Shown in pieces: positions 35,946 to 46,086 of a DNA stretch of 64,000 bases (position 1 is its first letter; each line of letters begins with the position of its first letter). The stretch is from Pseudomonas sp. Irchel s3f7 (GTDB lineage Bacteria; Pseudomonadota; Gammaproteobacteria; Pseudomonadales; Pseudomonadaceae): assembly GCF_900187615.1 (NCBI RefSeq), contig NZ_FYDO01000024.1, positions 1-64,000 of the forward strand, read 5' to 3'. A model generated the notes under the pieces. The model saw only the letters and a list, made by a program, of their open reading frames with translations, ran no database searches and was not told the DNA's origin. Made by a program: the position numbers and the translations under genes.

Positions 35946-38660
35946 ATGGCCACTATCCACGTAGACGGCAAAGAGCTCGAAGTCGATGGGGCAGACAACC
36001 TGTTACAGGCATGTCTGTCGCTAGGCCTCGATATTCCTTATTTCTGCTGGCACCCTGCCCTAGGCAGCGTTGGCGCTTGCCGCCAGTGCGCAGTCAAGCA
36101 GTACACCGACGAGAACGACACCCGTGGTCGTATCGTGATGTCCTGCATGACGCCTGCCACCGACGGCACCTGGATCTCCATCGAAGATGAAGAGTCCAAG
36201 GCCTTCCGCGCCAGTGTTGTTGAATGGTTGATGACCAACCACCCTCACGACTGCCCGGTCTGTGAAGAAGGCGGTCACTGCCACCTGCAAGACATGACGG
36301 TAATGACCGGCCACAATGAGCGCCGTTACCGCTTCACCAAGCGTACCCACCAGAACCAGCAACTGGGCCCGTTCATTTCCCACGAGATGAACCGCTGCAT
36401 CGCTTGCTACCGCTGCGTGCGCTTCTATAAAGACTACGCTGGCGGCACCGACCTCGGTGTGTACGGCGCCCACGACAACGTGTACTTCGGTCGCGTTGAA
36501 GACGGCACCCTGGAAAGCGAGTTCTCCGGCAACCTCACCGAGGTCTGCCCGACCGGTGTGTTCACCGACAAGACTCACTCCGAGCGTTACAACCGCAAGT
36601 GGGACATGCAGTTCTCGCCGAGCATCTGCCATGGCTGCTCAAGCGGTTGCAACATCTCCCCGGGCGAGCGTTACGGCGAACTGCGTCGCATCGAAAACCG
36701 TTTCAACGGTTCGGTGAACCAGTACTTCCTGTGCGACCGTGGCCGTTTCGGCTATGGCTACGTCAACCGCGAAGACCGCCCACGTCAGCCATTGCTGGCC
36801 AACGGCGCCAAGCTGAGCCTCGACGAAGCGCTGGATAAAGCCGCCGACCTGCTGCGCGGTCGCAACATCGTCGGTATCGGTTCGCCTCGCGCCAGCCTCG
36901 AAAGCAACCACGCGTTGCGCGAGCTGGTCGGTGCCGAGCACTTCTACTCCGGTATCGAAGCGTCCGAACTGGAGCGCATCCGACTGGTCCTGCAAGTGCT
37001 CAAAGACAGCCCGCTGCCAGTGCCGAACATGCGCGACATCGAAGACCACGACGCCGTGTTCGTCCTCGGTGAAGACCTGACCCAGACTGCTGCGCGCATG
37101 GCCCTGTCCCTGCGTCAATCGGTCAAAGGCAAAGCTGAAGACATGGCCGACGCTATGCGCGTTCAGCCTTGGCTCGACGCCGCGGTGAAGAACATCGGTC
37201 AGCACGCGATGAACCCGCTGTTCATCGCCAGCCTGGCTGAAACCAAGCTCGACGACATCGCCGAAGAGTGCGTTCACGCCGCTCCAGACGACCTGGCCCG
37301 CATCGGTTTCGCCGTGGCTCACGCCCTCGACGCCAGCGCACCGGCCGTTGAAGGCCTGGACGCCGAAGCCCTCGAACTGGCCAAGCGCATCGCCGACGCC
37401 CTGCTCGCGGCAAAGCGCCCGCTGATCATCGCCGGTACTTCCCTGGGCTCCAAAGCCCTGATCGAAGCCGCCGCGAACATCGCCAAAGCCTTGAAGCTGC
37501 GCGAGAAGAACGGTTCCATCAGCCTGATCGTGCCGGAGGCCAACAGCCTCGGCCTGGCCATGCTCGGTGGTGAATCGGTCGATGCCGCGCTGCAAGCCGT
37601 GATCTCTGGCCGTGCCGACGCCATTGTCGTGCTGGAAAACGATCTGTACACCCGCACCGATAAAGCCAAGGTCGATGCTGCCCTGGCCGCTGCCAAAGTG
37701 CTGATCGTCGCCGACCATCAGAAGACCGCCACCAGCGATCGCGCGCATCTGGTTCTTCCAGCCGCCAGCTTCGCTGAAGGCGACGGCACTCTGGTCAGCC
37801 AGGAAGGTCGCGCCCAGCGCTTCTTCCAGGTCTTCGATCCGAAGTACATGGACGCGAGCATCCTGGTTCACGAAGGCTGGCGCTGGCTGCATGCCCTGCG
37901 CGCCACCCTGCTGAACCAGCCGATTGACTGGACCCAGCTGGACCACGTCACCGCTGCCGTTGCTTCGAGCACTTCGATCCTCAATCGCATTGTCGATGCC
38001 GCACCGTCCGCCGCGTTCCGCATCAAGGGCATGAAACTGGCCCGCGAACCGCTGCGTTACTCCGGTCGTACCGCCATGCGCGCCGACATCAGCGTGCACG
38101 AACCGCGTACCCCGCAGGACAAGGACACCGCCTTTGCCTTCTCGATGGAAGGTTACTCGGGCTCGGCCGAACCGCGTCAGCAAGTGCCATTCGCCTGGTC
38201 TCCGGGCTGGAACTCGCCGCAAGCCTGGAACAAGTTCCAGGACGAAGTCGGTGGTCACATCCGCGCTGGCGACCCAGGCACCCGCCTGATCGAAAGCGCT
38301 GGTGATTCGCTGAACTGGTTCTCCAGTGTTCCGCGCGCGTTCAACCCTGCTCCAGGTACCTGGCAGGTTGTGCCGTTCTTCCACCTGTTCGGCAGCGAAG
38401 AGAACTCTTCGAAAGCCGCTCCGGTTCAGGAACGCATTCCGGCGGCTTATGTTGCACTGGCCAAGTCCGAAGCCGACCGTCTGGGCGTCAACGACGGTGC
38501 CATGCTGAGCCTGAACGTGGCTGGCCAGACCCTGCGTCTGCCGCTGCGCATCAACGAAGAGCTGGGCGCCGGTCTGGTCGCACTGCCTGCGGGCATCGCC
38601 GGCATTCCGCCAGCGATTTTCGGTAAATCCGTTGACGGTCTGCAGGAGGCAGCTCAATGA
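35946..38660 (+). CDS. nuoG: NADH-quinone oxidoreductase subunit NuoG
   Basis: NuoG is the largest peripheral-arm subunit and carries several iron-sulfur clusters. The 904-residue protein has an N-terminal [2Fe-2S] ferredoxin domain (CWHPALGSVGACRQCAVKQY, VMSCMTP) and the His-ligated motif CPVCEEGGHCHLQDM. A further [4Fe-4S] motif CIACYRCVRF is paired with EVCPTG. The extra N7 cluster cysteines follow in CHGCSSGC, with a later C in FLCDRGRFGYG, as in E. coli. A molybdopterin-oxidoreductase-like fold (catalytically silent) fills the rest. It overlaps nuoH by four bases. Confidence 0.97.
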   Translation: MATIHVDGKELEVDGADNLLQACLSLGLDIPYFCWHPALGSVGACRQCAVKQYTDENDTRGRIVMSCMTPATDGTWISIEDEESKAFRASVVEWLMTNHPHDCPVCEEGGHCHLQDMTVMTGHNERRYRFTKRTHQNQQLGPFISHEMNRCIACYRCVRFYKDYAGGTDLGVYGAHDNVYFGRVEDGTLESEFSGNLTEVCPTGVFTDKTHSERYNRKWDMQFSPSICHGCSSGCNISPGERYGELRRIENRFNGSVNQYFLCDRGRFGYGYVNREDRPRQPLLANGAKLSLDEALDKAADLLRGRNIVGIGSPRASLESNHALRELVGAEHFYSGIEASELERIRLVLQVLKDSPLPVPNMRDIEDHDAVFVLGEDLTQTAARMALSLRQSVKGKAEDMADAMRVQPWLDAAVKNIGQHAMNPLFIASLAETKLDDIAEECVHAAPDDLARIGFAVAHALDASAPAVEGLDAEALELAKRIADALLAAKRPLIIAGTSLGSKALIEAAANIAKALKLREKNGSISLIVPEANSLGLAMLGGESVDAALQAVISGRADAIVVLENDLYTRTDKAKVDAALAAAKVLIVADHQKTATSDRAHLVLPAASFAEGDGTLVSQEGRAQRFFQVFDPKYMDASILVHEGWRWLHALRATLLNQPIDWTQLDHVTAAVASSTSILNRIVDAAPSAAFRIKGMKLAREPLRYSGRTAMRADISVHEPRTPQDKDTAFAFSMEGYSGSAEPRQQVPFAWSPGWNSPQAWNKFQDEVGGHIRAGDPGTRLIESAGDSLNWFSSVPRAFNPAPGTWQVVPFFHLFGSEENSSKAAPVQERIPAAYVALAKSEADRLGVNDGAMLSLNVAGQTLRLPLRINEELGAGLVALPAGIAGIPPAIFGKSVDGLQEAAQ

Positions 38661-39664
38661 CCTGGTTCACTCCTGAAGTGATCGACGTGATCATCGCGGT
38701 CCTCAAGGCCGTGGTGATTCTGCTCGCCGTGGTGGTCTGCGGCGCCCTGCTCAGCTGGGTCGAGCGTCGCTTGCTCGCCCTCTGGCAGGACCGTTACGGT
38801 CCGAACCGCGTGGGTCCGTTCGGCGCGTTCCAGATCGCCGCCGACATGATCAAGATGTTCTTCAAGGAAGACTGGACGCCTCCATTCGCCGACAAGATGA
38901 TCTTCACCCTGGCACCGGTAGTCGCCATGAGCGCCCTGCTGATTGCCTTCGCGATCATCCCGATCACCCCGACCTGGGGCGTGGCGGACATCAACATCGG
39001 CATCCTGTTCTTCTTCGCCATGGCTGGCCTGTCGGTCTACGCGGTGCTGTTCGCCGGTTGGTCGAGCAACAACAAGTTCGCCCTGCTGGGCAGCTTGCGG
39101 GCCTCGGCACAAACCGTGTCGTACGAAGTGTTCATGGGCCTGTCGCTGATGGGCATCGTGATCCAGGTCGGCTCGTTCAACATGCGTGACATCGTTGAAT
39201 ACCAAGCGCAGAACCTGTGGTTCATCATTCCGCAGATCTTCGGTTTCCTGACCTTCTTCATCGCTGGCGTCGCCGTGACTCACCGTCACCCGTTCGACCA
39301 GCCGGAAGCGGAACAGGAACTGGCCGACGGTTACCACATTGAATACGCCGGCATGAAATGGGGCATGTTCTTCGTCGGCGAGTACATCGGCATCGTGCTG
39401 ATCTCGGCGCTGCTGGTGACCTTGTTCTTCGGTGGCTGGCACGGTCCGTTCGGCATCCTGCCGCAGATCCCGTTCATCTGGTTCGCACTGAAAACCGCGT
39501 TCTTCATCATGATCTTCATTCTGTTGCGCGCCTCGATTCCGCGCCCACGGTATGACCAAGTGATGGATTTCAGCTGGAAGTTCTGCTTGCCGCTGACCCT
39601 CGTCAACATGCTGGTGACCGCTGCGATCGTGTTGCTCAACACGCCCGCCGTCGCGGCTCAGTGA
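38657..39664 (+). CDS. nuoH: NADH-quinone oxidoreductase subunit NuoH
   Basis: NuoH is the eight-helix membrane subunit that joins the quinone site to the proton channels. The 335 residues include ERRLLALWQDRYGPNRVGPFGAFQ and the acidic loop FDQPEAEQELADGYHIEYAGMKW, both family signatures. The ATG overlaps the nuoG stop (ATGA), and nuoI follows 12 bases later. Confidence 0.97.
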   Translation: MTWFTPEVIDVIIAVLKAVVILLAVVVCGALLSWVERRLLALWQDRYGPNRVGPFGAFQIAADMIKMFFKEDWTPPFADKMIFTLAPVVAMSALLIAFAIIPITPTWGVADINIGILFFFAMAGLSVYAVLFAGWSSNNKFALLGSLRASAQTVSYEVFMGLSLMGIVIQVGSFNMRDIVEYQAQNLWFIIPQIFGFLTFFIAGVAVTHRHPFDQPEAEQELADGYHIEYAGMKWGMFFVGEYIGIVLISALLVTLFFGGWHGPFGILPQIPFIWFALKTAFFIMIFILLRASIPRPRYDQVMDFSWKFCLPLTLVNMLVTAAIVLLNTPAVAAQ

Positions 39665-39676
39665 GGATAGAGAATC

Positions 39677-40222
39677 ATGAAGTACATATTTGACATCGTG
39701 CATGGCTTCTACACCCAGCTTCGCAGCCTGGTGATGATTTTCGGCCACGCCTTCCGCAAGCGCGACACGCTGCAGTACCCGGAAGAAGCGGTCTACCTGC
39801 CGCCGCGCTACCGTGGGCGTATCGTCCTGACCCGCGACCCCGACGGTGAAGAGCGCTGTGTAGCGTGCAACCTGTGCGCCGTGGCGTGCCCGGTCGGTTG
39901 CATCTCGCTGCAGAAAGCTGAAACCGAAGATGGTCGCTGGTACCCGGACTTCTTCCGCATCAACTTCTCGCGCTGCATCTTTTGCGGCCTCTGCGAGGAA
40001 GCCTGCCCGACCACCGCGATCCAGCTCACGCCGGATTTCGAAATGGCCGAGTTCAAACGTCAGGACCTGGTTTACGAGAAAGAAGATCTGTTGATCTCCG
40101 GCCCCGGCAAAAACCCTGATTACAACTTCTATCGTGTTGCAGGTATGGCGATTGCCGGGAAGCCGAAAGGCTCCGCGCAAAATGAAGCCGAACCGATCAA
40201 CGTGAAGAGCTTGCTGCCTTAA
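39677..40222 (+). CDS. nuoI: NADH-quinone oxidoreductase subunit NuoI
   Basis: NuoI carries two [4Fe-4S] clusters (N6a and N6b) that relay electrons to NuoB. The 181-residue protein has the two ferredoxin motifs CVACNLCAVACP and CIFCGLCEEACP, each supplying three cysteines to one cluster and one to the other. GAGG lies upstream of the ATG and nuoJ follows after nine bases. Confidence 0.97.
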   Translation: MKYIFDIVHGFYTQLRSLVMIFGHAFRKRDTLQYPEEAVYLPPRYRGRIVLTRDPDGEERCVACNLCAVACPVGCISLQKAETEDGRWYPDFFRINFSRCIFCGLCEEACPTTAIQLTPDFEMAEFKRQDLVYEKEDLLISGPGKNPDYNFYRVAGMAIAGKPKGSAQNEAEPINVKSLLP

Positions 40223-40231
40223 GGAAGAAAG

Positions 40232-40735
40232 ATGGAATTCGCTTTCTATTTCGCATCGGGTATCGCTGTGGTGTCCACGCTTCGCGTGATCACCAACACC
40301 AACCCTGTGCACGCCCTGCTCTACCTGATCATTTCGCTGATCGCCGTGGCCATGACGTTCTTCGCCCTCGGCGCACCGTTTGCCGGTGTCCTGGAAGTGA
40401 TCGCCTACGCTGGCGCCATCATGGTGCTGTTCGTGTTCGTGGTGATGATGCTGAACCTGGGCCCGGCCTCGGTTCAGCAAGAGCGCGTCTGGCTCAAGCC
40501 CGGTATCTGGGGCGGCCCGGTCCTGCTCGCTGCGCTGCTGCTGGTAGAACTGCTGTACGTGCTGTTCTCCCACCAGACCGGTGAAGCCATCGGCCACACC
40601 ACCGTAGACGCCAAGGCCGTGGGCATCAGCCTGTTCGGTCCTTACCTGCTGGTGGTCGAACTCGCCTCGATGCTGCTGCTCGCTGCAGCCGTCACGGCGT
40701 TCCACTTGGGCCGCAACGAAGCCAAGGAGCAATGA
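40232..40735 (+). CDS. nuoJ: NADH-quinone oxidoreductase subunit NuoJ
   Basis: NuoJ is a five-helix membrane subunit of complex I. Its 167 residues show the conserved third helix EVIAYAGAIMVLFVFVVMML, which contains the pi-bulge region, and a NPVHALLYLIISL second helix. It overlaps the nuoK reading frame region: the nuoJ stop is two bases before the nuoK ATG. Confidence 0.96.
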   Translation: MEFAFYFASGIAVVSTLRVITNTNPVHALLYLIISLIAVAMTFFALGAPFAGVLEVIAYAGAIMVLFVFVVMMLNLGPASVQQERVWLKPGIWGGPVLLAALLLVELLYVLFSHQTGEAIGHTTVDAKAVGISLFGPYLLVVELASMLLLAAAVTAFHLGRNEAKEQ

Positions 40736-40737
40736 CG

Positions 40738-41046
40738 ATGCCTGCTATCCCTATGGAGCATGGTCTGGCGGTCGCCGGCATCCTGTTCTGCCTCGGTCTG
40801 GTCGGCCTGATGGTCCGCCGCAACATCCTCTTCGTGTTGATGAGTCTTGAAGTGATGATGAACGCCTCTGCACTCGCGTTCATCGTGGCCGGTAGCCGCT
40901 GGGCGCAGCCGGATGGACAGATCATGTTCATCCTGGTGATCAGCCTGGCAGCCGCCGAGGCCAGTATTGGCCTGGCGATCCTGCTGCAACTGTATCGCCG
41001 CTTCCACACGCTCGATATCGACGCTGCCAGTGAGATGCGCGGATGA
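40738..41046 (+). CDS. nuoK: NADH-quinone oxidoreductase subunit NuoK
   Basis: NuoK is a three-helix subunit with two membrane glutamates needed for proton pumping. They are seen in LMSLEVMMNA and AAAEASIGLAIL. I use the ATG at 40738, giving 102 residues starting MPAIPMEHGL. An ATG two codons earlier overlaps the nuoJ stop and is also possible. It ends in an ATGA overlap with nuoL. Confidence 0.95.
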   Translation: MPAIPMEHGLAVAGILFCLGLVGLMVRRNILFVLMSLEVMMNASALAFIVAGSRWAQPDGQIMFILVISLAAAEASIGLAILLQLYRRFHTLDIDAASEMRG

Positions 41047-42896
41047 ACCTACTCTTTCTGACTTTCGTATTCCCTCTCATTGGTTTCCTGCTGCTGTCGT
41101 TCTCTCGGGGACGCATCTCGGAAAACCTGGCCGCACTGATCGGCGTGGGTTCCATCGGTCTGTCGGCGATCGTCACCGCCTACGTGATCTGGCAATTCAA
41201 CGTCGCCCCGCCGGAAGGCGGTCACTACACCCAGGTGTTGTGGCAGTGGATGGCGGTGGAAGGCTTCACGCCGAACTTCGCGCTGTATCTGGACGGCCTT
41301 TCCGTGACCATGCTCGGCGTGGTTGTCGGCGTCGGCTTCCTGATCCACCTGTTCGCGTCCTGGTACATGCGCGGTGAAGACGGTTACTCGCGTTTCTTCG
41401 CGTACACCAACCTGTTTATCGCCAGCATGCTGTTCCTGGTCCTGGGCGATAACCTGTTGTTCCTGTACTTCGGTTGGGAAGGCGTGGGCCTGTGCTCGTA
41501 CCTGTTGATCGGTTTCTACTACAGCAACCGCAACAACGGTAACGCGGCACTCAAAGCCTTCATCGTGACCCGTATCGGTGACGTGTTCATGGCCATCGGC
41601 CTGTTCATTCTGTTTGCCCAGCTGGGCACGCTGAACGTTCAGGAACTGCTGGTGCTGGCACCGCAGAAATTCCAGGCCGGCGACTTCTGGATGGTCATGG
41701 CCACCCTGATGCTGCTCGGTGGTGCTGTCGGTAAATCCGCACAACTGCCGCTGCAAACCTGGCTGGCGGATGCGATGGCTGGTCCTACCCCGGTTTCGGC
41801 ACTGATCCACGCCGCAACCATGGTGACCGCCGGTGTCTACCTGATCGCCCGTACCCACGGCCTGTTCACCCTGGCGCCGGAAATCCTGCACCTGGTGGGC
41901 ATCGTTGGCGGCGTGACCCTGGTTCTGGCGGGCTTCGCTGCCCTGGTCCAGACCGACATCAAGCGCATCCTCGCCTATTCGACCATGAGCCAGATCGGCT
42001 ACATGTTCCTGGCCCTGGGCGTTGGTGCCTGGGACGGCGCGATCTTCCACCTGATGACCCACGCCTTCTTCAAGGCGCTGTTGTTCCTTGCTTCCGGTGC
42101 GGTAATCGTTGCCTGCCACCACGAGCAGAACATCTTCAAGATGGGCGGTCTGTGGAAGAAACTGCCACTGGCCTACGCCAGCTTCATCGTCGGCGGCGCG
42201 GCCCTTGCGGCCCTGCCTCTGGTCACCGCAGGCTTCTACTCCAAGGACGAAATCCTCTGGGAAGCGTTCGCCAGCGGCAACAACGGTCTGCTCTACGCAG
42301 GTCTGGTCGGCGCGTTCATGACCTCGCTGTACACCTTCCGCCTGATCTTCATCGCGTTCCATGGTGAAGCGAAGACCGAAGCCCACGCCGGTCACGGCAT
42401 CGCCCACTGGCTGCCTCTGTCGGTGCTGATCGTATTGTCGACCTTCATCGGCGCGATGATCGTTCCACCGCTGCACGGCGTGCTGCCGCAAAGCGTCGGC
42501 CATGCCGGCGGCGAAGCCAAGCACAGTCTGGAAATCGCCTCGGGCGCCATCGCCCTGGCCGGTATCCTGCTGGCCGCGCTGCTGTTCCTCGGCAAGCGTC
42601 GCTTCGTCACCGCCATCGCCAACAGCGGCATCGGCCGTTTCCTCTCGGCCTGGTGGTTCGCTGCCTGGGGCTTCGACTGGATCTACGACAAACTGTTCGT
42701 CAAACCTTACCTGGCGATCAGCCACATCCTGCGCAATGACCCGCTCGATCAGACCATCGGTTTGATCCCGCGCATGGCCAAAGGCGGTCACACCGCCCTG
42801 AGCCGTACCGAGACCGGTCAACTGCGTTGGTATGCCGCCTCGATGGCTGCGGGTGCCGTGCTGGTCATTGGCGCCGTCGTGCTGGTAGCGGTCTGA
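41043..42896 (+). CDS. nuoL: NADH-quinone oxidoreductase subunit NuoL
   Basis: NuoL is the distal antiporter-like proton-pumping subunit, with a long lateral helix. The 617-residue protein has about 16 membrane helices, the conserved FYFGWEGVGLCSYLLIGFYY segment with its key glutamate, and QLPLQTWLADAMAGPTPVSALIHAATMVTAGVYL. It is followed by a 39-base gap and nuoM. Confidence 0.97.
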   Translation: MNLLFLTFVFPLIGFLLLSFSRGRISENLAALIGVGSIGLSAIVTAYVIWQFNVAPPEGGHYTQVLWQWMAVEGFTPNFALYLDGLSVTMLGVVVGVGFLIHLFASWYMRGEDGYSRFFAYTNLFIASMLFLVLGDNLLFLYFGWEGVGLCSYLLIGFYYSNRNNGNAALKAFIVTRIGDVFMAIGLFILFAQLGTLNVQELLVLAPQKFQAGDFWMVMATLMLLGGAVGKSAQLPLQTWLADAMAGPTPVSALIHAATMVTAGVYLIARTHGLFTLAPEILHLVGIVGGVTLVLAGFAALVQTDIKRILAYSTMSQIGYMFLALGVGAWDGAIFHLMTHAFFKALLFLASGAVIVACHHEQNIFKMGGLWKKLPLAYASFIVGGAALAALPLVTAGFYSKDEILWEAFASGNNGLLYAGLVGAFMTSLYTFRLIFIAFHGEAKTEAHAGHGIAHWLPLSVLIVLSTFIGAMIVPPLHGVLPQSVGHAGGEAKHSLEIASGAIALAGILLAALLFLGKRRFVTAIANSGIGRFLSAWWFAAWGFDWIYDKLFVKPYLAISHILRNDPLDQTIGLIPRMAKGGHTALSRTETGQLRWYAASMAAGAVLVIGAVVLVAV

Positions 42897-42935
42897 TATG
42901 AACCTTGCGAATTTGCGAAAGGAAACGAGCCCGTC

Positions 42936-44468
42936 ATGATTCTGCCTTGGCTAATCCTGATTCCCTTCATCGGCGGCCTGCTGTGCTGGATGGGTGAGCG
43001 CTTCGGCTCTACCCTCCCGCGCTGGATTGCGCTGTTGACCATGTCCCTGGAACTCGCACTCGGCCTCTGGCTGTGGGCCCAGGGCGACTATTCATTTGCT
43101 CCGGCGCCTGGCGCCGATCCGACCTGGGTGCTTGAGTTCAAGCATGTCTGGATCCAGCGTTTCGGCATCAGCGTGCACCTGGCCCTCGACGGCCTGTCGC
43201 TGCTGATGATCCTGCTGACCGGTCTGCTGGGTGTCCTGTCGGTACTCTGCTCGTGGAAAGAAATTCAGCGTCACGTTGGCTTCTTCCACCTGAACCTGAT
43301 GTGGATCCTGGGCGGTGTCGTCGGCGTGTTCCTCGCCCTCGATCTGTTCATGTTCTTCTTCTTCTGGGAAATGATGCTGGTGCCGATGTATTTCCTCATC
43401 GCGCTCTGGGGTCACAGTTCTTCGGACGGCAAGAAAACCCGGATCTACGCGGCGACCAAGTTCTTCATCTTCACTCAGGCTTCCGGCCTGATCATGCTGG
43501 TGGCGATCCTGGGCCTGGTACTGGTCAACTTCAACAACACCGGCGTGATTACCTTCAACTACGCCGACCTGTTGAAGACCAAGATGTCGATGACCACCGA
43601 GTACATCCTGATGCTCGGCTTCTTCATCGCCTTCGCGGTCAAGCTGCCAGTCGTACCGTTCCACTCCTGGTTGCCTGACGCTCACGCCCAGGCGCCGACC
43701 GCAGGTTCCGTCGACCTCGCCGGTATCTTGCTGAAGACCGCGGCCTACGGCCTGCTGCGTTTCGCCCTGCCACTGTTCCCGAACGCTTCGGCCGAGTTCG
43801 CGCCGATTGCCATGACCCTGGGTCTGATCGGGATCTTCTACGGTGCGTTCCTGGCGTTCGCGCAAACCGACATCAAACGTCTGATTGCCTTCTCGTCCGT
43901 TTCCCACATGGGCTTCGTACTGATCGGCATCTACTCCGGCAGCCAACTGGCACTGCAAGGTGCAGTGATGCAGATGCTGGCGCACGGTCTGTCGGCAGCC
44001 GCACTCTTTATCCTGAGTGGCCAGCTGTACGAACGCACCCACACCCGCGACATGCGTGAAATGGGTGGCCTGTGGTCGAAGATCGCTTACCTGCCGGCCC
44101 TGAGCCTGTTCTTCGCAGCCGCGTCGCTGGGCTTGCCGGGTACCGGTAACTTCGTCGGTGAGTTCCTGATCCTGATCGGCACCTTCCCTGCTGCGCCGTT
44201 GGTCACCATCATCGCGACGTCCGGCCTGGTGTTCGGTTCGGTCTACTCGCTGATCATGATTCACCGTGCCTACTTCGGCCCGTCAAAATCGGACGCGGTG
44301 CTGCATGGCATGGACGGTCGCGAACTGATCATGGTGGTCGGTCTGGCTGCACTGCTGATCTACATCGGCGTGTACCCACAACCGTTCCTCGATACCTCTG
44401 CCGCGACGATGCATGGCGTGCAGCAGTGGCTCGGCACCGCCTTCACTCAACTCGCTTCGGCCCGGTAA
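42936..44468 (+). CDS. nuoM: NADH-quinone oxidoreductase subunit NuoM
   Basis: NuoM is the second antiporter-like pumping subunit. The 510 residues form about 14 helices and contain FFFFWEMMLVPMYFLIALWG, VKLPVVPFHSWLPDAHAQAP, and KRLIAFSSVSHMGFVL with the key Glu and Lys residues. Seven bases separate it from nuoN. Confidence 0.97.
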   Translation: MILPWLILIPFIGGLLCWMGERFGSTLPRWIALLTMSLELALGLWLWAQGDYSFAPAPGADPTWVLEFKHVWIQRFGISVHLALDGLSLLMILLTGLLGVLSVLCSWKEIQRHVGFFHLNLMWILGGVVGVFLALDLFMFFFFWEMMLVPMYFLIALWGHSSSDGKKTRIYAATKFFIFTQASGLIMLVAILGLVLVNFNNTGVITFNYADLLKTKMSMTTEYILMLGFFIAFAVKLPVVPFHSWLPDAHAQAPTAGSVDLAGILLKTAAYGLLRFALPLFPNASAEFAPIAMTLGLIGIFYGAFLAFAQTDIKRLIAFSSVSHMGFVLIGIYSGSQLALQGAVMQMLAHGLSAAALFILSGQLYERTHTRDMREMGGLWSKIAYLPALSLFFAAASLGLPGTGNFVGEFLILIGTFPAAPLVTIIATSGLVFGSVYSLIMIHRAYFGPSKSDAVLHGMDGRELIMVVGLAALLIYIGVYPQPFLDTSAATMHGVQQWLGTAFTQLASAR

Positions 44469-44475
44469 GAGCGCT

Positions 44476-45939
44476 ATGGAATTCACGACTCAACACTTTA
44501 TCGCGCTTGCGCCGTTGTTGATCACCAGCGCCACGATCATCGTGGTGATGCTGGCGATCGCCTGGCGCCGCAACCACTCCCAGACCTTCCTGCTGTCGGT
44601 GGCGGGTCTGAACCTGGCTTTGCTGTCGATCCTGCCGGCCCTGAAAGTCGCGCCCCTGGCCGTGACGCCATTGCTGCAGATCGACACCTTCGCTTGCCTG
44701 TACATGGCGCTGATCCTGGTCGCCACCCTCGCCTGTGTGACCCTCGCCCACGCCTACCTCGGCGATGGCGGTTCGGGTTACCCGGGCAACCGTGAAGAAC
44801 TGTACCTGCTGATCCTGATGGCTGCCGCCGGTGGCCTGGTTCTGGTCAGCGCGCAGCACCTGGCCGGGTTGTTCATCGGTCTGGAACTGCTGTCGGTGCC
44901 GGTCTACGGTCTGGTGGCTTACGCCTTCTTCAACAAGCGTTCGCTGGAAGCCGGTATCAAGTACATGGTGCTGTCGGCTGCCGGTTCCGCGTTCCTGTTG
45001 TTCGGTATGGCGCTGCTGTACGCAGACTCCGGCTCCCTGAGCTTCGTCGGTATCGGTCAGGCGCTGGCAGCTACCGGTCTGCCAAGCTCGCTGGCTCAAT
45101 TGGGCCTGGGCATGATGCTGATCGGTCTGGCGTTCAAGCTGTCGCTGGTGCCGTTCCACCTCTGGACGCCGGACGTTTACGAGGGTGCTCCGGCGCCGGT
45201 CGCAGCGTTCCTGGCAACCGCATCCAAAGTGGCCGTGTTCGCCGTGATGGTGCGTCTGTTCCAGATCTCGCCAGCGGCGAGCAGCGGCGTACTCAGCGAC
45301 GTGCTGACCATCATCGCCATCGCGTCGATCCTGTTCGGTAACCTGCTGGCGCTGACCCAGAGCAACCTCAAGCGTCTGCTGGGTTACTCGTCCATCGCCC
45401 ACTTCGGTTACCTGCTGATCGCCCTGGTGGCGAGCAAGGGTCTGGCCGTGGAAGCCATCGGCGTGTACCTGGTCACCTACGTGATCACCAGCCTCGGCGC
45501 CTTCGGCGTGATCACCCTGATGTCCTCGCCGTACAACGGCCGTGACGCGGATGCCCTGTACGAATACCGCGGCCTGTTCTGGCGCCGTCCGTACCTGACC
45601 GCCGTGCTGACCGTGATGATGCTGTCCCTGGCCGGTATCCCGCTGACCGCGGGCTTCATCGGCAAGTTCTACATCATCGCCACCGGTGTCGAATCGCATC
45701 AATGGTGGCTGGTCGGCTCGCTGGTACTGGGCAGCGCCATCGGCGTGTTCTACTACCTGCGTGTGATGGTCACCCTGTTCCTGATCGAACCGAACCTGCG
45801 TCGCCACGATGCGCAACTGCACTGGGAACAGAAAGCAGGCGGCGTGATGTTGCTGGCTATCGCCCTCGTCGCGTTCTTCCTCGGCGTCTACCCACAACCG
45901 CTGCTGACCCTGGTTCAGCAATCGGGCCTGGCGGGTTGA
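44476..45939 (+). CDS. nuoN: NADH-quinone oxidoreductase subunit NuoN
   Basis: NuoN is the third antiporter-like subunit and the last gene of the operon. The 487-residue product starts MEFTTQHFIALAPLLITSAT and has the family features LFIGLELLSVPVYGLVAYAF, FKLSLVPFHLWTPDVYEGAP and KRLLGYSSIAHFGYLL. I start at the ATG at 44476; the in-frame upstream part overlaps nuoM and has no homology. A strong terminator follows. Confidence 0.97.
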   Translation: MEFTTQHFIALAPLLITSATIIVVMLAIAWRRNHSQTFLLSVAGLNLALLSILPALKVAPLAVTPLLQIDTFACLYMALILVATLACVTLAHAYLGDGGSGYPGNREELYLLILMAAAGGLVLVSAQHLAGLFIGLELLSVPVYGLVAYAFFNKRSLEAGIKYMVLSAAGSAFLLFGMALLYADSGSLSFVGIGQALAATGLPSSLAQLGLGMMLIGLAFKLSLVPFHLWTPDVYEGAPAPVAAFLATASKVAVFAVMVRLFQISPAASSGVLSDVLTIIAIASILFGNLLALTQSNLKRLLGYSSIAHFGYLLIALVASKGLAVEAIGVYLVTYVITSLGAFGVITLMSSPYNGRDADALYEYRGLFWRRPYLTAVLTVMMLSLAGIPLTAGFIGKFYIIATGVESHQWWLVGSLVLGSAIGVFYYLRVMVTLFLIEPNLRRHDAQLHWEQKAGGVMLLAIALVAFFLGVYPQPLLTLVQQSGLAG

Positions 45940-45964
45940 TCGCTTAAGCGACTTCGGTAACAAA

Positions 45965-45998
45965 CAGAAACGGCACCTTCGGGTGCCGTTTCTGCGTT
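45965..45998 (+). terminator. Terminator of the nuo operon
   Basis: A perfect 13-base-pair stem CAGAAACGGCACC/GGTGCCGTTTCTG with a TTCG tetraloop. The core ACGGCACC-TTCG-GGTGCCGT recurs at 47.0 kb, and almost exactly at 57.9 kb. Confidence 0.92.
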
Positions 45999-46017
45999 TG
46001 GGATCAAAGATCAAAAG

Positions 46018-46086
46018 ATCGCGGCCTGCGGCAAGCTCCTACGCCGGGATGGTGTATACCCTGTAGGAGTTGCCGCAGGCTGTGAT
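46018..46086. repeat. REP-like pair, class GTAGGAGTTGCCGCAGGC
   Basis: GCCTGCGGCAAGCTCCTACG on the left and TGTAGGAGTTGCCGCAGGCT on the right are inverted with an 18-base spacer. The core differs from the other REP pairs in the window. Confidence 0.8.

Noticed and set aside
36639..38657. Long minus-strand frames opposite nuoG, nuoH, nuoL and idh
   Set aside because: All mirror conserved genes and lack start signals or protein features.
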